The notes under the pieces are model-generated. The model was not told the DNA's origin. It saw only the letters and a program-made list of their open reading frames with translations, and did not search any database. 21,264 nt of DNA from Candidatus Hodarchaeota archaeon. GTDB lineage: Archaea; Asgardarchaeota; Heimdallarchaeia; Hodarchaeales; Hodarchaeaceae. The stretch's first letter is position 1. Every line of letters starts with the position of its first letter. A program made the translations under genes and the position numbers. The stretch is from positions 1-21,264 of the forward strand of contig JAUUVJ010000006.1 of assembly GCA_030589605.1 (NCBI GenBank). The letters run 5' to 3'. Below, piece after piece: positions 8,807 to 15,987 of this stretch.

Positions 8807-9322
8807 TTTCTCTCACAGTCTAATCTCTATACATCGGACCAAAAACGAATTTTTTTAATAAAGTGAAGGTTTTCCCCTCATAGCCATCCAAATTAAATAA
8901 CGTACAATGGTTTATGATTATTTAAGATATTCGAAATTGCTAATACAAATTCTAATAAGGGGGATAACTATGTAAATAATATCCTGAAACAATAAATTTG
9001 AAGCATTTAAGCTACCAAAAGGCTAATCCATAACGTGATTAACAGTCATAAATCCTAAAAACGCATAATAATTTGCTATTTGCAAAAAAAGGGTGTTCAA
9101 TAAATCTATCAAAAATTAATCATAAGAAAATTGATAAAAGGCTCGGGGCATATTTAACCTATATAAGTATAAGTATCAGCAAATCCCTCATACTTTTCAC
9201 CTATTAACTCAATCTTTATTCTATCAGTCTCCTTATATATTTGAAAATAATTTTGGTTTTAAGATGAAGATAGATGGAACGAAACTATCAAGTTTTTAAA
9301 TCATTCTGGTAAATTAAACTTG
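8807..9322. other. 516-bp intergenic region without a recognised gene
   Basis: The left edge holds the promoter of the leftward surface-protein gene (TTTATTAA-like element about 50-60 bp before its ATG). At 9158-9175 the plus strand has CCTATATAAGTATAAGTA, a strong archaeal TATA-like element with no rightward gene after it. I see no tRNA, rRNA or long reading frame here. Confidence 0.5.
9158..9175 (+). promoter_or_regulatory. Orphan TATA-like element
   Basis: CCTATATAAGTATAAGTA contains a good archaeal TATA box and a short TATAAG tandem. The nearest protein gene downstream is on the other strand, so it may drive a small RNA antisense to the 79-residue gene, or be chance in AT-rich DNA. Confidence 0.25.
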
Positions 9323-9562
9323 CTATTTGCTCACTGCAACATCATTAATAGTTGGTGAACTGAAAAGAGTCTTAAAACACAGTTTAAAAATCTCTTGTTT
9401 CAACTTAATTTTATCGGTATGGGTTAGAGTGGTATATTTATGTTGAAAGAGTCGGATAAGGGTATCATCTAACACATTCCAAATTTCTTTCCCATCGGGG
9501 GTGAAGTTCGGTACTCCTTCTTCTTCTATTGCTTGGATAAAGTATCTCCAGTTAACGTTCAT
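9323..9562 (-). CDS. 79-residue hypothetical protein
   Basis: I do not recognise this protein. It is a soluble, mixed-charge polypeptide without cysteine motifs or membrane segments. It contains a predicted helical middle (residues about 28-60, 'DDTLIRLFQHKY...IKLKQEIFKLCF'). The start is supported by GAGTGATCC 3 nt before the ATG; GTGATC can pair with the conserved 3' end of 16S rRNA. A TATA-like CCATATAAAG on the minus strand lies about 50 bp upstream at 9611-9620 and is framed by a 6-bp inverted repeat. The gene stands alone. It could be a small regulator, but nothing in the sequence shows this. Confidence 0.55.
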   Translation of the reverse strand: MNVNWRYFIQAIEEEGVPNFTPDGKEIWNVLDDTLIRLFQHKYTTLTHTDKIKLKQEIFKLCFKTLFSSPTINDVAVSK

Positions 9563-9605
9563 ATTGGATCACTCGTCTTACTCTACATTGGAAACTATTA
9601 AAGCA

Positions 9606-9625
9606 CTATTCTTTATATGGAATAG
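9606..9625 (-). promoter_or_regulatory. TATA box flanked by a 6-bp inverted repeat, promoter of the 79-residue gene
   Basis: CTATTC at 9606-9611 and GAATAG at 9620-9625 are exact reverse complements. They enclose TTTATATG, which reads CATATAAA on the minus strand and sits about 50 bp before the ATG at 9562. A protein bound to the symmetric site would cover the TATA box. Confidence 0.45.
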
Positions 9626-9856
9626 AATTCCCCTTCGTGACATATTGTTATAGAACAACATTCATTTTATTTGATTTCTACAACTCCAAAAAATGTGAGA
9701 TTTTATAAACAAACTCATCCTAATCTCCATGAAGAACAGACTCTTGTGCGATGAATCCTCTTAAGATTATCTAAACGTGAAGCTTGTCAGTCGAGGGTTG
9801 GCAAATTCATACGGGCATGATCGGATTCTTCAACCACAACACGAAGTGAGTATATC

Positions 9857-9979
9857 ATGCCAAAAAAAAGTTCTATGAACAAAGAAGCTGCACGAAGAAT
9901 TCAAAGTGCTGCCGATAAATCAGGTAAAAACCAAGATTTCAAGGCACGCGCTATGAGCGCAGCATCTAAGAAGAAATAA
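9857..9979 (+). CDS. 40-residue SMP-like small protein
   Basis: ATG at 9857 to TAA at 9977-9979 encodes a 40-residue basic, Ala/Ser/Lys-rich protein. Its core (residues about 9-37) reads EAARRIQSAADKSG, then a short linker with DFKARAMSAASKK. This duplicated 'AA.RIQSAA.K...F..RA.SAA' pattern resembles the seed-maturation-protein (SMP) repeat. That repeat also occurs in short microbial proteins, where it is presumed to protect macromolecules under stress. GAAGTGAG lies 6 nt before the ATG, and a strong terminator-like hairpin follows 55 nt after the stop. The local base composition is richer in G+C than its surroundings. The coding assignment rests on the family-like pattern, the ribosome site and the terminator; the function is inferred. 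Confidence 0.7.
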   Translation: MPKKSSMNKEAARRIQSAADKSGKNQDFKARAMSAASKKK

Positions 9980-10291
9980 CGAAATAACGAAATTAAATCC
10001 TTATATTGAAGAAGAAAAAAAGAAAACTTCCTGAAAAGTTGAAGCAATCAACTTTTTTCGACTGTATGGATTTTTTAACACCTGTTTCGCGAGTAGGAAG
10101 GATGAATTTTTAACTTCAGCTGATTTAATGCCTCAATGCTAGCGAAACTGACCGCGTCTTTTTTTAAGCTTCGAGCTTCTAAAGAAAACTGGTCGTTCTT
10201 GGCTATCGTTTTAACTGTTGTACCTCTGTATCAGGAGGACGTGTAGAAAAATCGATTACCCACCAAGAACCCGCTAGCATTAATAGTTGCA
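9980..10291. other. 312-bp intergenic region
   Basis: Contains the terminator hairpin of the SMP-like gene at 10034-10058 and otherwise no frame I can support. A strong AGGAGG at about 10231-10237 is followed by GTG and an immediate stop, so it does not start a gene. The next gene's ATG at 10292 has no clear ribosome site. Confidence 0.5.
10034..10058 (+). terminator. Intrinsic-type terminator hairpin after the SMP-like gene
   Basis: AAAAGTTGA (10034-10042) pairs perfectly with TCAACTTTT (10048-10056) across a 5-nt AGCAA loop and runs into a six-T tract. It lies 55 nt beyond the stop of the 40-residue gene. Confidence 0.65.
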
Positions 10292-10758
10292 ATGGAACCA
10301 TGGAAAGATGCATTAATTTGTCTGATAGTATTTATTCTGATCATTTTTCCATTAGCTCAACTGATAGGCGCGATGGGGATAATCATACATATTTACTTTG
10401 CCCTTGCATTAGCACACGGCTTAATCCCCACCTCAGCGTATTATCAACGGATTATTGATACTGTCTTAAGAGAAGGTTTGATTCCACAATTTTGTGTACG
10501 ATATTGGTTTTATGTGGTCTTTTTAAGTGTTTTTTTCGAGATCACCTTACGAACCAAGGGTAATGTTTTGATCGGTCTTACAGCAGCACTTTTGCATGTA
10601 TAGTGTATATTTTCATCCTAATATGGGGTTCAAGATATTTTCTAGGCAATCAACAATTAAAATATCCTGTGCTACTCAGAATACCTAATGAACAGTCAAA
10701 AGAGGCAGTGATAAAACAAAAACTATTTCCATCAATTAGTAGTGAAATCGATCAATAA
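10292..10758 (+). pseudogene. Small membrane protein with an apparent single-base frameshift
   Basis: The first frame (10292-10603) encodes 103 residues with hydrophobic segments at about 8-23, 27-44 and 68-84, ending in LIGLTAALLHV. The minus-one frame then stays open from about 10582 to a TAA at 10756-10758. It continues in the same style: a hydrophobic CIVYIFILIWGSRYFLG segment followed by a soluble tail ending SSEIDQ. Adding one T to the four-T run at 10590-10593 would join them into a coherent protein of about 155 residues with four membrane segments. I do not recognise the family. The break could be a real inactivating deletion or an assembly error. The site is not a classical slippery heptamer, so programmed frameshifting is less likely. 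No ribosome site is evident before the ATG. Confidence 0.55.
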
Positions 10759-10887
10759 GTGAAGAGAAGTAATCAGAGTTAGAGACAAGAAGAATCGAAT
10801 TTCTCTCTCTTCATTTTCTCTCAAGGAATTTGTCTCAGAAAACCAGTTATGATCTGTCCATTCTGAATATCAAGAAAGGACTCTCTA

Positions 10888-11682
10888 TTATATTTTATTT
10901 CTTTGCCAGATCAATTTTAATGACGGTTTGTTAAATTCTTTGAATTTTATATATTGTCTTCCTGAAGAGGTTAGAATTATTTTCTTGTTTTTCCCAACTC
11001 TCCTGCTAGAGATTAATCCTAGCGTATTAAGCTTGTCACATTGACGAGAGAGACCCATAAGAGTTTTTGAAGAAACAATTCGATTTAATTTCTCATTTAA
11101 TCTTTGAAGGGTATTAATTTTACCTCCCTCAGCTTTACCTAACGCGAAGAGGATTTCTTCGTCGAAATTTTGTATTTTTGCTGAAATTAACGGAATATTA
11201 TATTGATTTGTCCTTGCAAACTCTATTTCTTTTTGATACTTCTCAGTTACTGCAAGACCTTCTGTTCGTTCGTAACGTTCTCCAGGAAAGCAAAATGAAA
11301 TGTTTTTTATTTTATATTTGAGTGCAAATAGATACAAACCAATATTAGCAGGAATTGCTCCAGTTGACAAATCAATAATTGGTTCCATCTCTGAGAATGA
11401 CCCCTTCTGTACAATTCCTTCCAGTGATTTAAGGACTGAATTTGGGTTGAAAATATCCGCATTTATTTCCCAAATTTTACCTAAATCAGTAAAATAAGCA
11501 ATGTTTCCAGTAATATATGCTATTACCAAGTTTATCGCTTCTTGAATTTCAGAACGGACTTCGATATTTATGTCATATAATGACCTAATAATGACACATT
11601 CTCGTGGTGAATGAGACAATATCGAAGCGATAATTTTGCTTTTCTGGATTCCTTGGCAAAAAATCAGCAATTTATTATTCAA
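10888..11682 (-). CDS. CARF-wHTH transcriptional regulator (Csa3-like)
   Basis: This 264-residue protein is divergent from the cas operon. The N-terminal half looks like a CARF (Rossmann-like) sensor. Its second conserved motif, IDLSTGAIPANIGLYLFALK (residues 103-122), has the Asp-[ST]-T-G signature that binds cyclic oligonucleotides in the family. Residues about 190-246 form a winged helix-turn-helix: a helical SSKTLMGLSRQCDKLNTLGLI segment cut by the wing RRVGKNKKIILTSSG. The same layout occurs in Csa3 and in haloarchaeal CARF-wHTH regulators of cas genes. Translation starts at TTG (11682) with TAAGG 6 nt upstream; an in-frame stop lies just before. A TATA-like CTTTAATATTTAAACC on the minus strand is about 50-65 bp upstream. 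It probably controls the adjacent operon and itself through the palindrome at 11754-11770, which is inference. Confidence 0.8.
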   Translation of the reverse strand: MNNKLLIFCQGIQKSKIIASILSHSPRECVIIRSLYDINIEVRSEIQEAINLVIAYITGNIAYFTDLGKIWEINADIFNPNSVLKSLEGIVQKGSFSEMEPIIDLSTGAIPANIGLYLFALKYKIKNISFCFPGERYERTEGLAVTEKYQKEIEFARTNQYNIPLISAKIQNFDEEILFALGKAEGGKINTLQRLNEKLNRIVSSKTLMGLSRQCDKLNTLGLISSRRVGKNKKIILTSSGRQYIKFKEFNKPSLKLIWQRNKI

Positions 11683-11753
11683 ATGAATCCTTACCTATAA
11701 ATTAAGAAATGATTTCTAGAATTACTAAAAAGGTTTAAATATTAAAGTGTTTT

Positions 11754-11770
11754 TGTTAATATTATTAACA
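11754..11770. promoter_or_regulatory. Perfect 17-nt palindrome, candidate operator of the CARF-wHTH regulator
   Basis: TGTTAATATTATTAACA has 8-bp arms around one central base (11762). It sits immediately upstream of the regulator's TATA-like element and between the two divergent promoters. Its size fits a dimeric winged-helix protein. Confidence 0.5.
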
Positions 11771-11910
11771 CCGAATCGTTACAAGACAGAAGAATCAATA
11801 TTTGATCTGTATATGGCATTACTTATTATAAGGTCTTTAGAGGGGTCTTAACTTGCATTTACTATTGCAATTTCAAATTATTAGGGAATATTTTTCCGAA
11901 AAAAGATTAC

Positions 11911-11945
11911 ACTGTTTGTTACTTTTACCATATTATTCAAACAGT
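11911..11945 (+). promoter_or_regulatory. 8-bp inverted repeat just upstream of the cas8b ribosome site
   Basis: ACTGTTTG at 11911-11918 and CAAACAGT at 11938-11945 are exact reverse complements separated by 19 nt. The right arm ends 7 nt before the AGGAG site. It could be a second operator or, if transcribed, a 5'-leader stem-loop affecting cas8b translation. Confidence 0.4.
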
Positions 11946-11965
11946 TCTAATTAGGAGAATATTTT

Positions 11966-14005
11966 ATGATAGAGGCTATACGACGGATAGGTGAATACTC
12001 AATTAATGGTACTTTAACTAATCACACTTTCTTGAACGGAATTTGTATCGATCTCCCAGAAACTAAATTTAATAAAAAAAATAAAGACCAACCGATTGTG
12101 CAGCATGTAATCTTGATAAATTTCAATTGCAAACAAAAGAAAATTGAACTAGACTTTGAAGTAGTTAATGCAGAAGGGAAAGATTCCAGTACGGAATATT
12201 GCTGGGTAGGAAATGCCAAAAGTAATAACCCGAAAATTTATATTACAAGTAATTTACTCTCTAATATTATTAAAGCTCTACCAATTATAAAATTCAAGGT
12301 AGAGGGAACTCTAACAGAGGAAATTGAATTTGTACTGAAGACTTTTTTTGAGAAAAAAGAATATTTAAAAAGAAAAAAACTCACCTCAGCATTCATTTTA
12401 AGCATCTCGCAATTTGATTTTCCCCAAGACAAACTAGATGATCTCAAAGGCATCAAAAAAATATTAACTGCTGCAACAAGAGAAAGTGAAGTAAAATCAC
12501 TGGAGAAAAAACTATACAACAAGGTGAGGGAAAATATTTTTCGTAAACTAGGGTTACGTGCTGATGAAGTGGCACTATTTACGATCCAAATTGATAACCA
12601 ACTAATTTGTCAAAAACAGGAGTACAAACAATTAATCGTCAGTGAAAGATTAAGTGATCTTTTCGAAAATAAAGGAAGATCTAAAAAATATTATCAACAA
12701 AGCGGTACCTGCTCTATCTGTGGTGGAATTGATAAAAAAACGACAAGTGATTCAACCAGTCTTGACTTCAAATTCTACACAAGGGATAAGCTTGGTTTTT
12801 CATCAAATTTTGATGGGAGATTTACTAAAAATTATAACATGTGTATTGAATGCTACCAATATTTACTCGTAGGCGAGAAATTTATCCAAAAGAATCTTCA
12901 GACAAAAATAGGCAGTAATTCATATATCATTCCACGATTAATATATCCAACAAATACTTTAAACCTAACACGTTTTTCAGAATATATACGTTCTTCGACA
13001 AATTCTCTTATCAATCTAGAAAGTCTTAATGATTTTCAGAAGCAATTAGATCGATTCAGAGAGTATGAGGAAAACAAGAACAATTATATCCTCAATTATC
13101 TTTTTTATCGCAAAGAAAAAAGTGCTTTTAACGTTTTAAAACTAATTAAGGATATTCCTCCAACCAGATTAGATTTGATTCGCAGAGTATTGTCAGAAAT
13201 CAATTATGTCGAGTCTCTAAATTATGGGGAGGAAAAAGTTTATATTAACATAAATACAATCTGGAGGATCATCCCACTAAAAAAAGTGAAAGATGAGTAT
13301 GTAGGAGTGACGAAATTTCTTGATATTATTGATGCCATATTCTCAGATATAGTGATAGATTATAATTTTCTTATAAATCAGATGACGGAAGTAATTAAGA
13401 TTATTAGATTTGAGAGGGAAGGATTTAATGTATGGAGTAAATACGATAGAAAAATCTTCGATAGCCGGAATAGTAGAATTTTGCAAATGAACTTATTATT
13501 ATTATTTTTTAAGAAAATGTTATTAATTGGAGGTTTAACTATGAATAATACTAAAATCAACACATTGAAAGGAATCGAAAAAGATATTCCTGAAGAAATT
13601 TTGAACTACTGGACAGACATCGAACTTTATGAAGATACTCATAAGAAAGCATTATTTTTATTAGGATACCTCATAGGTGAGATAGGAAACGCACAGAGCA
13701 GTTCTGGACTCACGAAAAAGCCCATCTTAAATAAAATAAATTATCAAGGGATGAGCCCTGAAAAATTACACCAATTAACTAGTGATGTTTTTGAAAAATT
13801 ACGACATATTAAGAGTTCCAAAGGAAAAACATTATTAGAATATAAATCAAACGAAATTATTTATTCCGTACTCAAACTGTTAATGGATACTAATATTCAG
13901 CAATGGGATCTCCCAAACCAAGAAAATGTCTTTTACACAATTTCAGGTTATTCCTATTCGAATTTTCTATTAAGGATGAGGAGGAAAAAAAAGAAAAATC
14001 AATAA
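11966..14005 (+). CDS. cas8b: Type I-B Cascade large subunit Cas8b (Csh1/TM1802-like)
   Basis: The 679-residue protein is first in the cas operon. Two CxxC pairs, C249/C252 (GTCSICGG) and C293/C296 (CIECYQYLLVG), form the zinc-binding cluster seen in the Cas8b/Csh1 group. The length and the position before cas7 and cas5 also fit. In type I-B systems the large subunit helps recognise the PAM and load Cas3. The C-terminal third is predicted helical and ends in a Lys-rich tail, consistent with a fused small-subunit-like helical region (inferred). AGGAG lies 8 nt before the ATG. It is followed by a 71-bp gap before cas7, the largest inside the operon. I see no catalytic motif or truncation. Confidence 0.88.
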   Translation: MIEAIRRIGEYSINGTLTNHTFLNGICIDLPETKFNKKNKDQPIVQHVILINFNCKQKKIELDFEVVNAEGKDSSTEYCWVGNAKSNNPKIYITSNLLSNIIKALPIIKFKVEGTLTEEIEFVLKTFFEKKEYLKRKKLTSAFILSISQFDFPQDKLDDLKGIKKILTAATRESEVKSLEKKLYNKVRENIFRKLGLRADEVALFTIQIDNQLICQKQEYKQLIVSERLSDLFENKGRSKKYYQQSGTCSICGGIDKKTTSDSTSLDFKFYTRDKLGFSSNFDGRFTKNYNMCIECYQYLLVGEKFIQKNLQTKIGSNSYIIPRLIYPTNTLNLTRFSEYIRSSTNSLINLESLNDFQKQLDRFREYEENKNNYILNYLFYRKEKSAFNVLKLIKDIPPTRLDLIRRVLSEINYVESLNYGEEKVYININTIWRIIPLKKVKDEYVGVTKFLDIIDAIFSDIVIDYNFLINQMTEVIKIIRFEREGFNVWSKYDRKIFDSRNSRILQMNLLLLFFKKMLLIGGLTMNNTKINTLKGIEKDIPEEILNYWTDIELYEDTHKKALFLLGYLIGEIGNAQSSSGLTKKPILNKINYQGMSPEKLHQLTSDVFEKLRHIKSSKGKTLLEYKSNEIIYSVLKLLMDTNIQQWDLPNQENVFYTISGYSYSNFLLRMRRKKKKNQ

Positions 14006-14076
14006 GGGCAAAAAAACAACAGAGTTTTGATGCAGTCAAATAATGAACTTAAACAATATAGTATAGATAGAAAAAA

Positions 14077-15087
14077 ATGGAGTTGAACCTAGTGAATAAC
14101 GGGAAAATTATTGGTAAGAATAGTGAGATATTGTTTCTCTATGACGCTAGAATGTGTAACCCGAATGGAGATCCTGACGACGAAAATAAACCAAGAATGG
14201 ATTATAGTAGGAGTATTAATTTAGTATCTGATGTCAGATTAAAGCGTTATATTCGGGACTTTTTAGCAGACTACAAGAATAAAGTAATATTTATATCTAA
14301 AGTTAAAGATAAGACTGTTAGCGCAACAGGACGGTTAAAAAGTTTAATATTAGCAAATAAACAGGAAATTGAGGGTAATAACGACCTTTCAGACTTGATT
14401 AAAAGCAATGGGGAACCTGATGACAAAAATTTACCGAAACACTTACCTTGGTTGTTATCAAAGTTAATTGATGTACGATTTTTTGGTGCTACAATGCCCT
14501 TAAAGGCAGAAGAAGGAAAAGGAGCATCAATCACATTCACAGGGCCTGTCCAATTTAACTGGGGATATTCTCTAAACAAAGTAACTGGTCCACTAGACTC
14601 GAGTACAATCACATCAACTTTTGCAGGTGCAAAAGAAGAATATGGGTCAATGGGAAAAGAATACCGTTTAGCTTACTCTCTCATTGCCTTTCATGGGATA
14701 ATCAGTGCAACTAGGGCAAAATATACACATTTGACAGAAAATGATGTTGATCTACTTGATGATGCAGTAATCAATGCGATTCCTTTAGAGGCAACTTCCA
14801 GGAGTAAAATAGGGCAATATCCGTTATTGTATATTCGGGTAGAGTATTCATCTCCTGAATTTTTCATTGGAGATTTTCGACAGTACGTAACGATAACAGA
14901 CCCTTCAGCGAATGAAATACCATTTGATAAAACTATAAAATTACGTTCACCTAAAGATTACCAATTGGATTTAAGTAAACTCTCTAAGAAGTTGAATGAT
15001 AACAAAAATAATCTCTTAAAAGTATATTTCTGGAAAAATTCAGAACTATCAATCAACAACTGGGATATTTCATATGAAGAGTTTTAA
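14077..15087 (+). CDS. cas7: Type I-B Cascade backbone subunit Cas7 (Csh2)
   Basis: This protein would form the helical backbone that holds the crRNA spacer. The N-terminus has the family pattern LFLYDARMCNPNGDPDDENK (residues 19-38). Later it has FFGATMP (residues about 140-146) and GPVQFNWGYSLNK (residues about 160-172), both typical of the I-B Cas7/Csh2 group. The first ATG (14077) has no ribosome site. An in-frame GTG at 14092 (codon 6) has GGAG (14079-14082) 9 nt upstream and may be the true start, giving 331 residues. An 18-codon frame (14030-14086) overlaps the beginning and ends 5 nt before that GTG. cas5 follows closely. Nothing suggests degradation. Confidence 0.93.
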   Translation: MELNLVNNGKIIGKNSEILFLYDARMCNPNGDPDDENKPRMDYSRSINLVSDVRLKRYIRDFLADYKNKVIFISKVKDKTVSATGRLKSLILANKQEIEGNNDLSDLIKSNGEPDDKNLPKHLPWLLSKLIDVRFFGATMPLKAEEGKGASITFTGPVQFNWGYSLNKVTGPLDSSTITSTFAGAKEEYGSMGKEYRLAYSLIAFHGIISATRAKYTHLTENDVDLLDDAVINAIPLEATSRSKIGQYPLLYIRVEYSSPEFFIGDFRQYVTITDPSANEIPFDKTIKLRSPKDYQLDLSKLSKKLNDNKNNLLKVYFWKNSELSINNWDISYEEF

Positions 15088-15175
15088 TGGCTAATAACAG
15101 AATACAAAGTATTCTCCAATAAATCCCTATATGACAATACCTGAAAATAGAGGTAAAGGTAAGGAAAAGGTCAAA

Positions 15176-15973
15176 ATGACAATTACAAACCTCCAACCTG
15201 ATAAAGTGTTGATTTTTGATATTCAGGGACCGATGGCTCACTTTCGAAAATACTATACTAGTTCAGGAGCTTCTTTGAGTTATTTATTTCCACCAAAGAC
15301 AGTTATTGTTGGAATAATTGCTGGTCTGTTAGGAATCCCCAGTGAACGATTCACCTCAGATACGGAAAATATGTATTATGACAGGTTTACAAGTAAAAAT
15401 TCTCTTGTTGCTATCTCAATAAGATCAAAAATTAGACAACTTATGCAAAAAGTGAATTATGTTAGTACTAAAAGTCTAGGGAAAATTGATGGAAGTGCTG
15501 GCCAACCCACTCAAATTCCTTTAGAAATACTTCGTCCAGAAAATGACAAAATGTTGCTTTATCGGATTTATTTCTTTCATCTGGATAAGATAATCTATCA
15601 GGAGTTAAGAAAACGACTGAAGACTCAAAATTTCGCTTTCCCACCATATTTTGGCCTCAGTGAATTTTTAGCAACAATCAAATATATTGCTGAGGGTATC
15701 ATTTCAGTAAATCCAAGTCAAAACGTCAATTTGAATTGTGTTGCAAAATTATCTGATGTAATCTTAGATTTTAACGGTACTAATCTTCAATATTTCACAG
15801 AAAAAATGCCAACAGGATTTAAGAAAGATAGAATACCAGAGAGTCCTGATGAATATGTGCTTGAGAAGAAAGGCCAAGTGATGAAAGTTAAAATCAATAA
15901 AGGAGCTACTTGCTATTCAGTAAAATATGAAGATAATAATGATCGAAAAACCGAAAATATCATATTTTTATGA
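15176..15973 (+). CDS. cas5: Type I-B Cascade subunit Cas5
   Basis: Cas5 caps the 5' handle of the crRNA and joins the Cas7 backbone to Cas8b. With the start used here, residues 14-25 (FDIQGPMAHFRK) and 39-53 (PPKTVIVGIIAGLLG) are the two hallmark Cas5 segments: the first strand of the RAMP ferredoxin fold and the following Gly-rich helix. ATG 15176 is preferred because AAAAGG lies 5 nt upstream and the protein then starts about 11 residues before the first strand, as is usual. An upstream in-frame ATG at 15131 would add 15 hydrophilic residues but has no ribosome site. Length is 265 residues. The stop is 14 nt before the cas3 ATG, so the two are tightly coupled. Confidence 0.9.
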   Translation: MTITNLQPDKVLIFDIQGPMAHFRKYYTSSGASLSYLFPPKTVIVGIIAGLLGIPSERFTSDTENMYYDRFTSKNSLVAISIRSKIRQLMQKVNYVSTKSLGKIDGSAGQPTQIPLEILRPENDKMLLYRIYFFHLDKIIYQELRKRLKTQNFAFPPYFGLSEFLATIKYIAEGIISVNPSQNVNLNCVAKLSDVILDFNGTNLQYFTEKMPTGFKKDRIPESPDEYVLEKKGQVMKVKINKGATCYSVKYEDNNDRKTENIIFL

Positions 15974-15987
15974 GGAAGAGAGATTAA

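Larger units (their letters stand above)
11683..11965. promoter_or_regulatory. Divergent promoter region between the CARF regulator and the cas operon
   Basis: These 283 bp separate two divergent genes. On the regulator side, a TATA-like element lies at 11732-11747. Rightward, CTTATTATAAG (11822-11832) is a possible TATA box, which would give the cas8b transcript a leader of over 100 nt. A perfect palindrome is at 11754-11770 and an inverted repeat at 11911-11945. AGGAG at 11953-11957 is the cas8b ribosome site, 8 nt before its ATG. Confidence 0.6.

Noticed and set aside
10166..10178. AAGCT-TCG-AGCTT hairpin next to a T tract
   Set aside because: The T tract precedes rather than follows the stem on the plus strand, and there is no T run after it on either strand, so it is not a terminator.
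10588..10594. Programmed minus-one frameshifting in the small membrane protein
   Set aside because: ACTTTTG does not let both tRNAs re-pair after slippage and no downstream stem was evident; a simple indel explains it better.
12022..12522. Minus-strand frames of 65 and 94 residues inside cas8b
   Set aside because: They are antisense shadows of a well-supported cas gene.
14271..14612. Minus-strand frame of 113 residues inside cas7
   Set aside because: Antisense to conserved Cas7 sequence, with no independent support.
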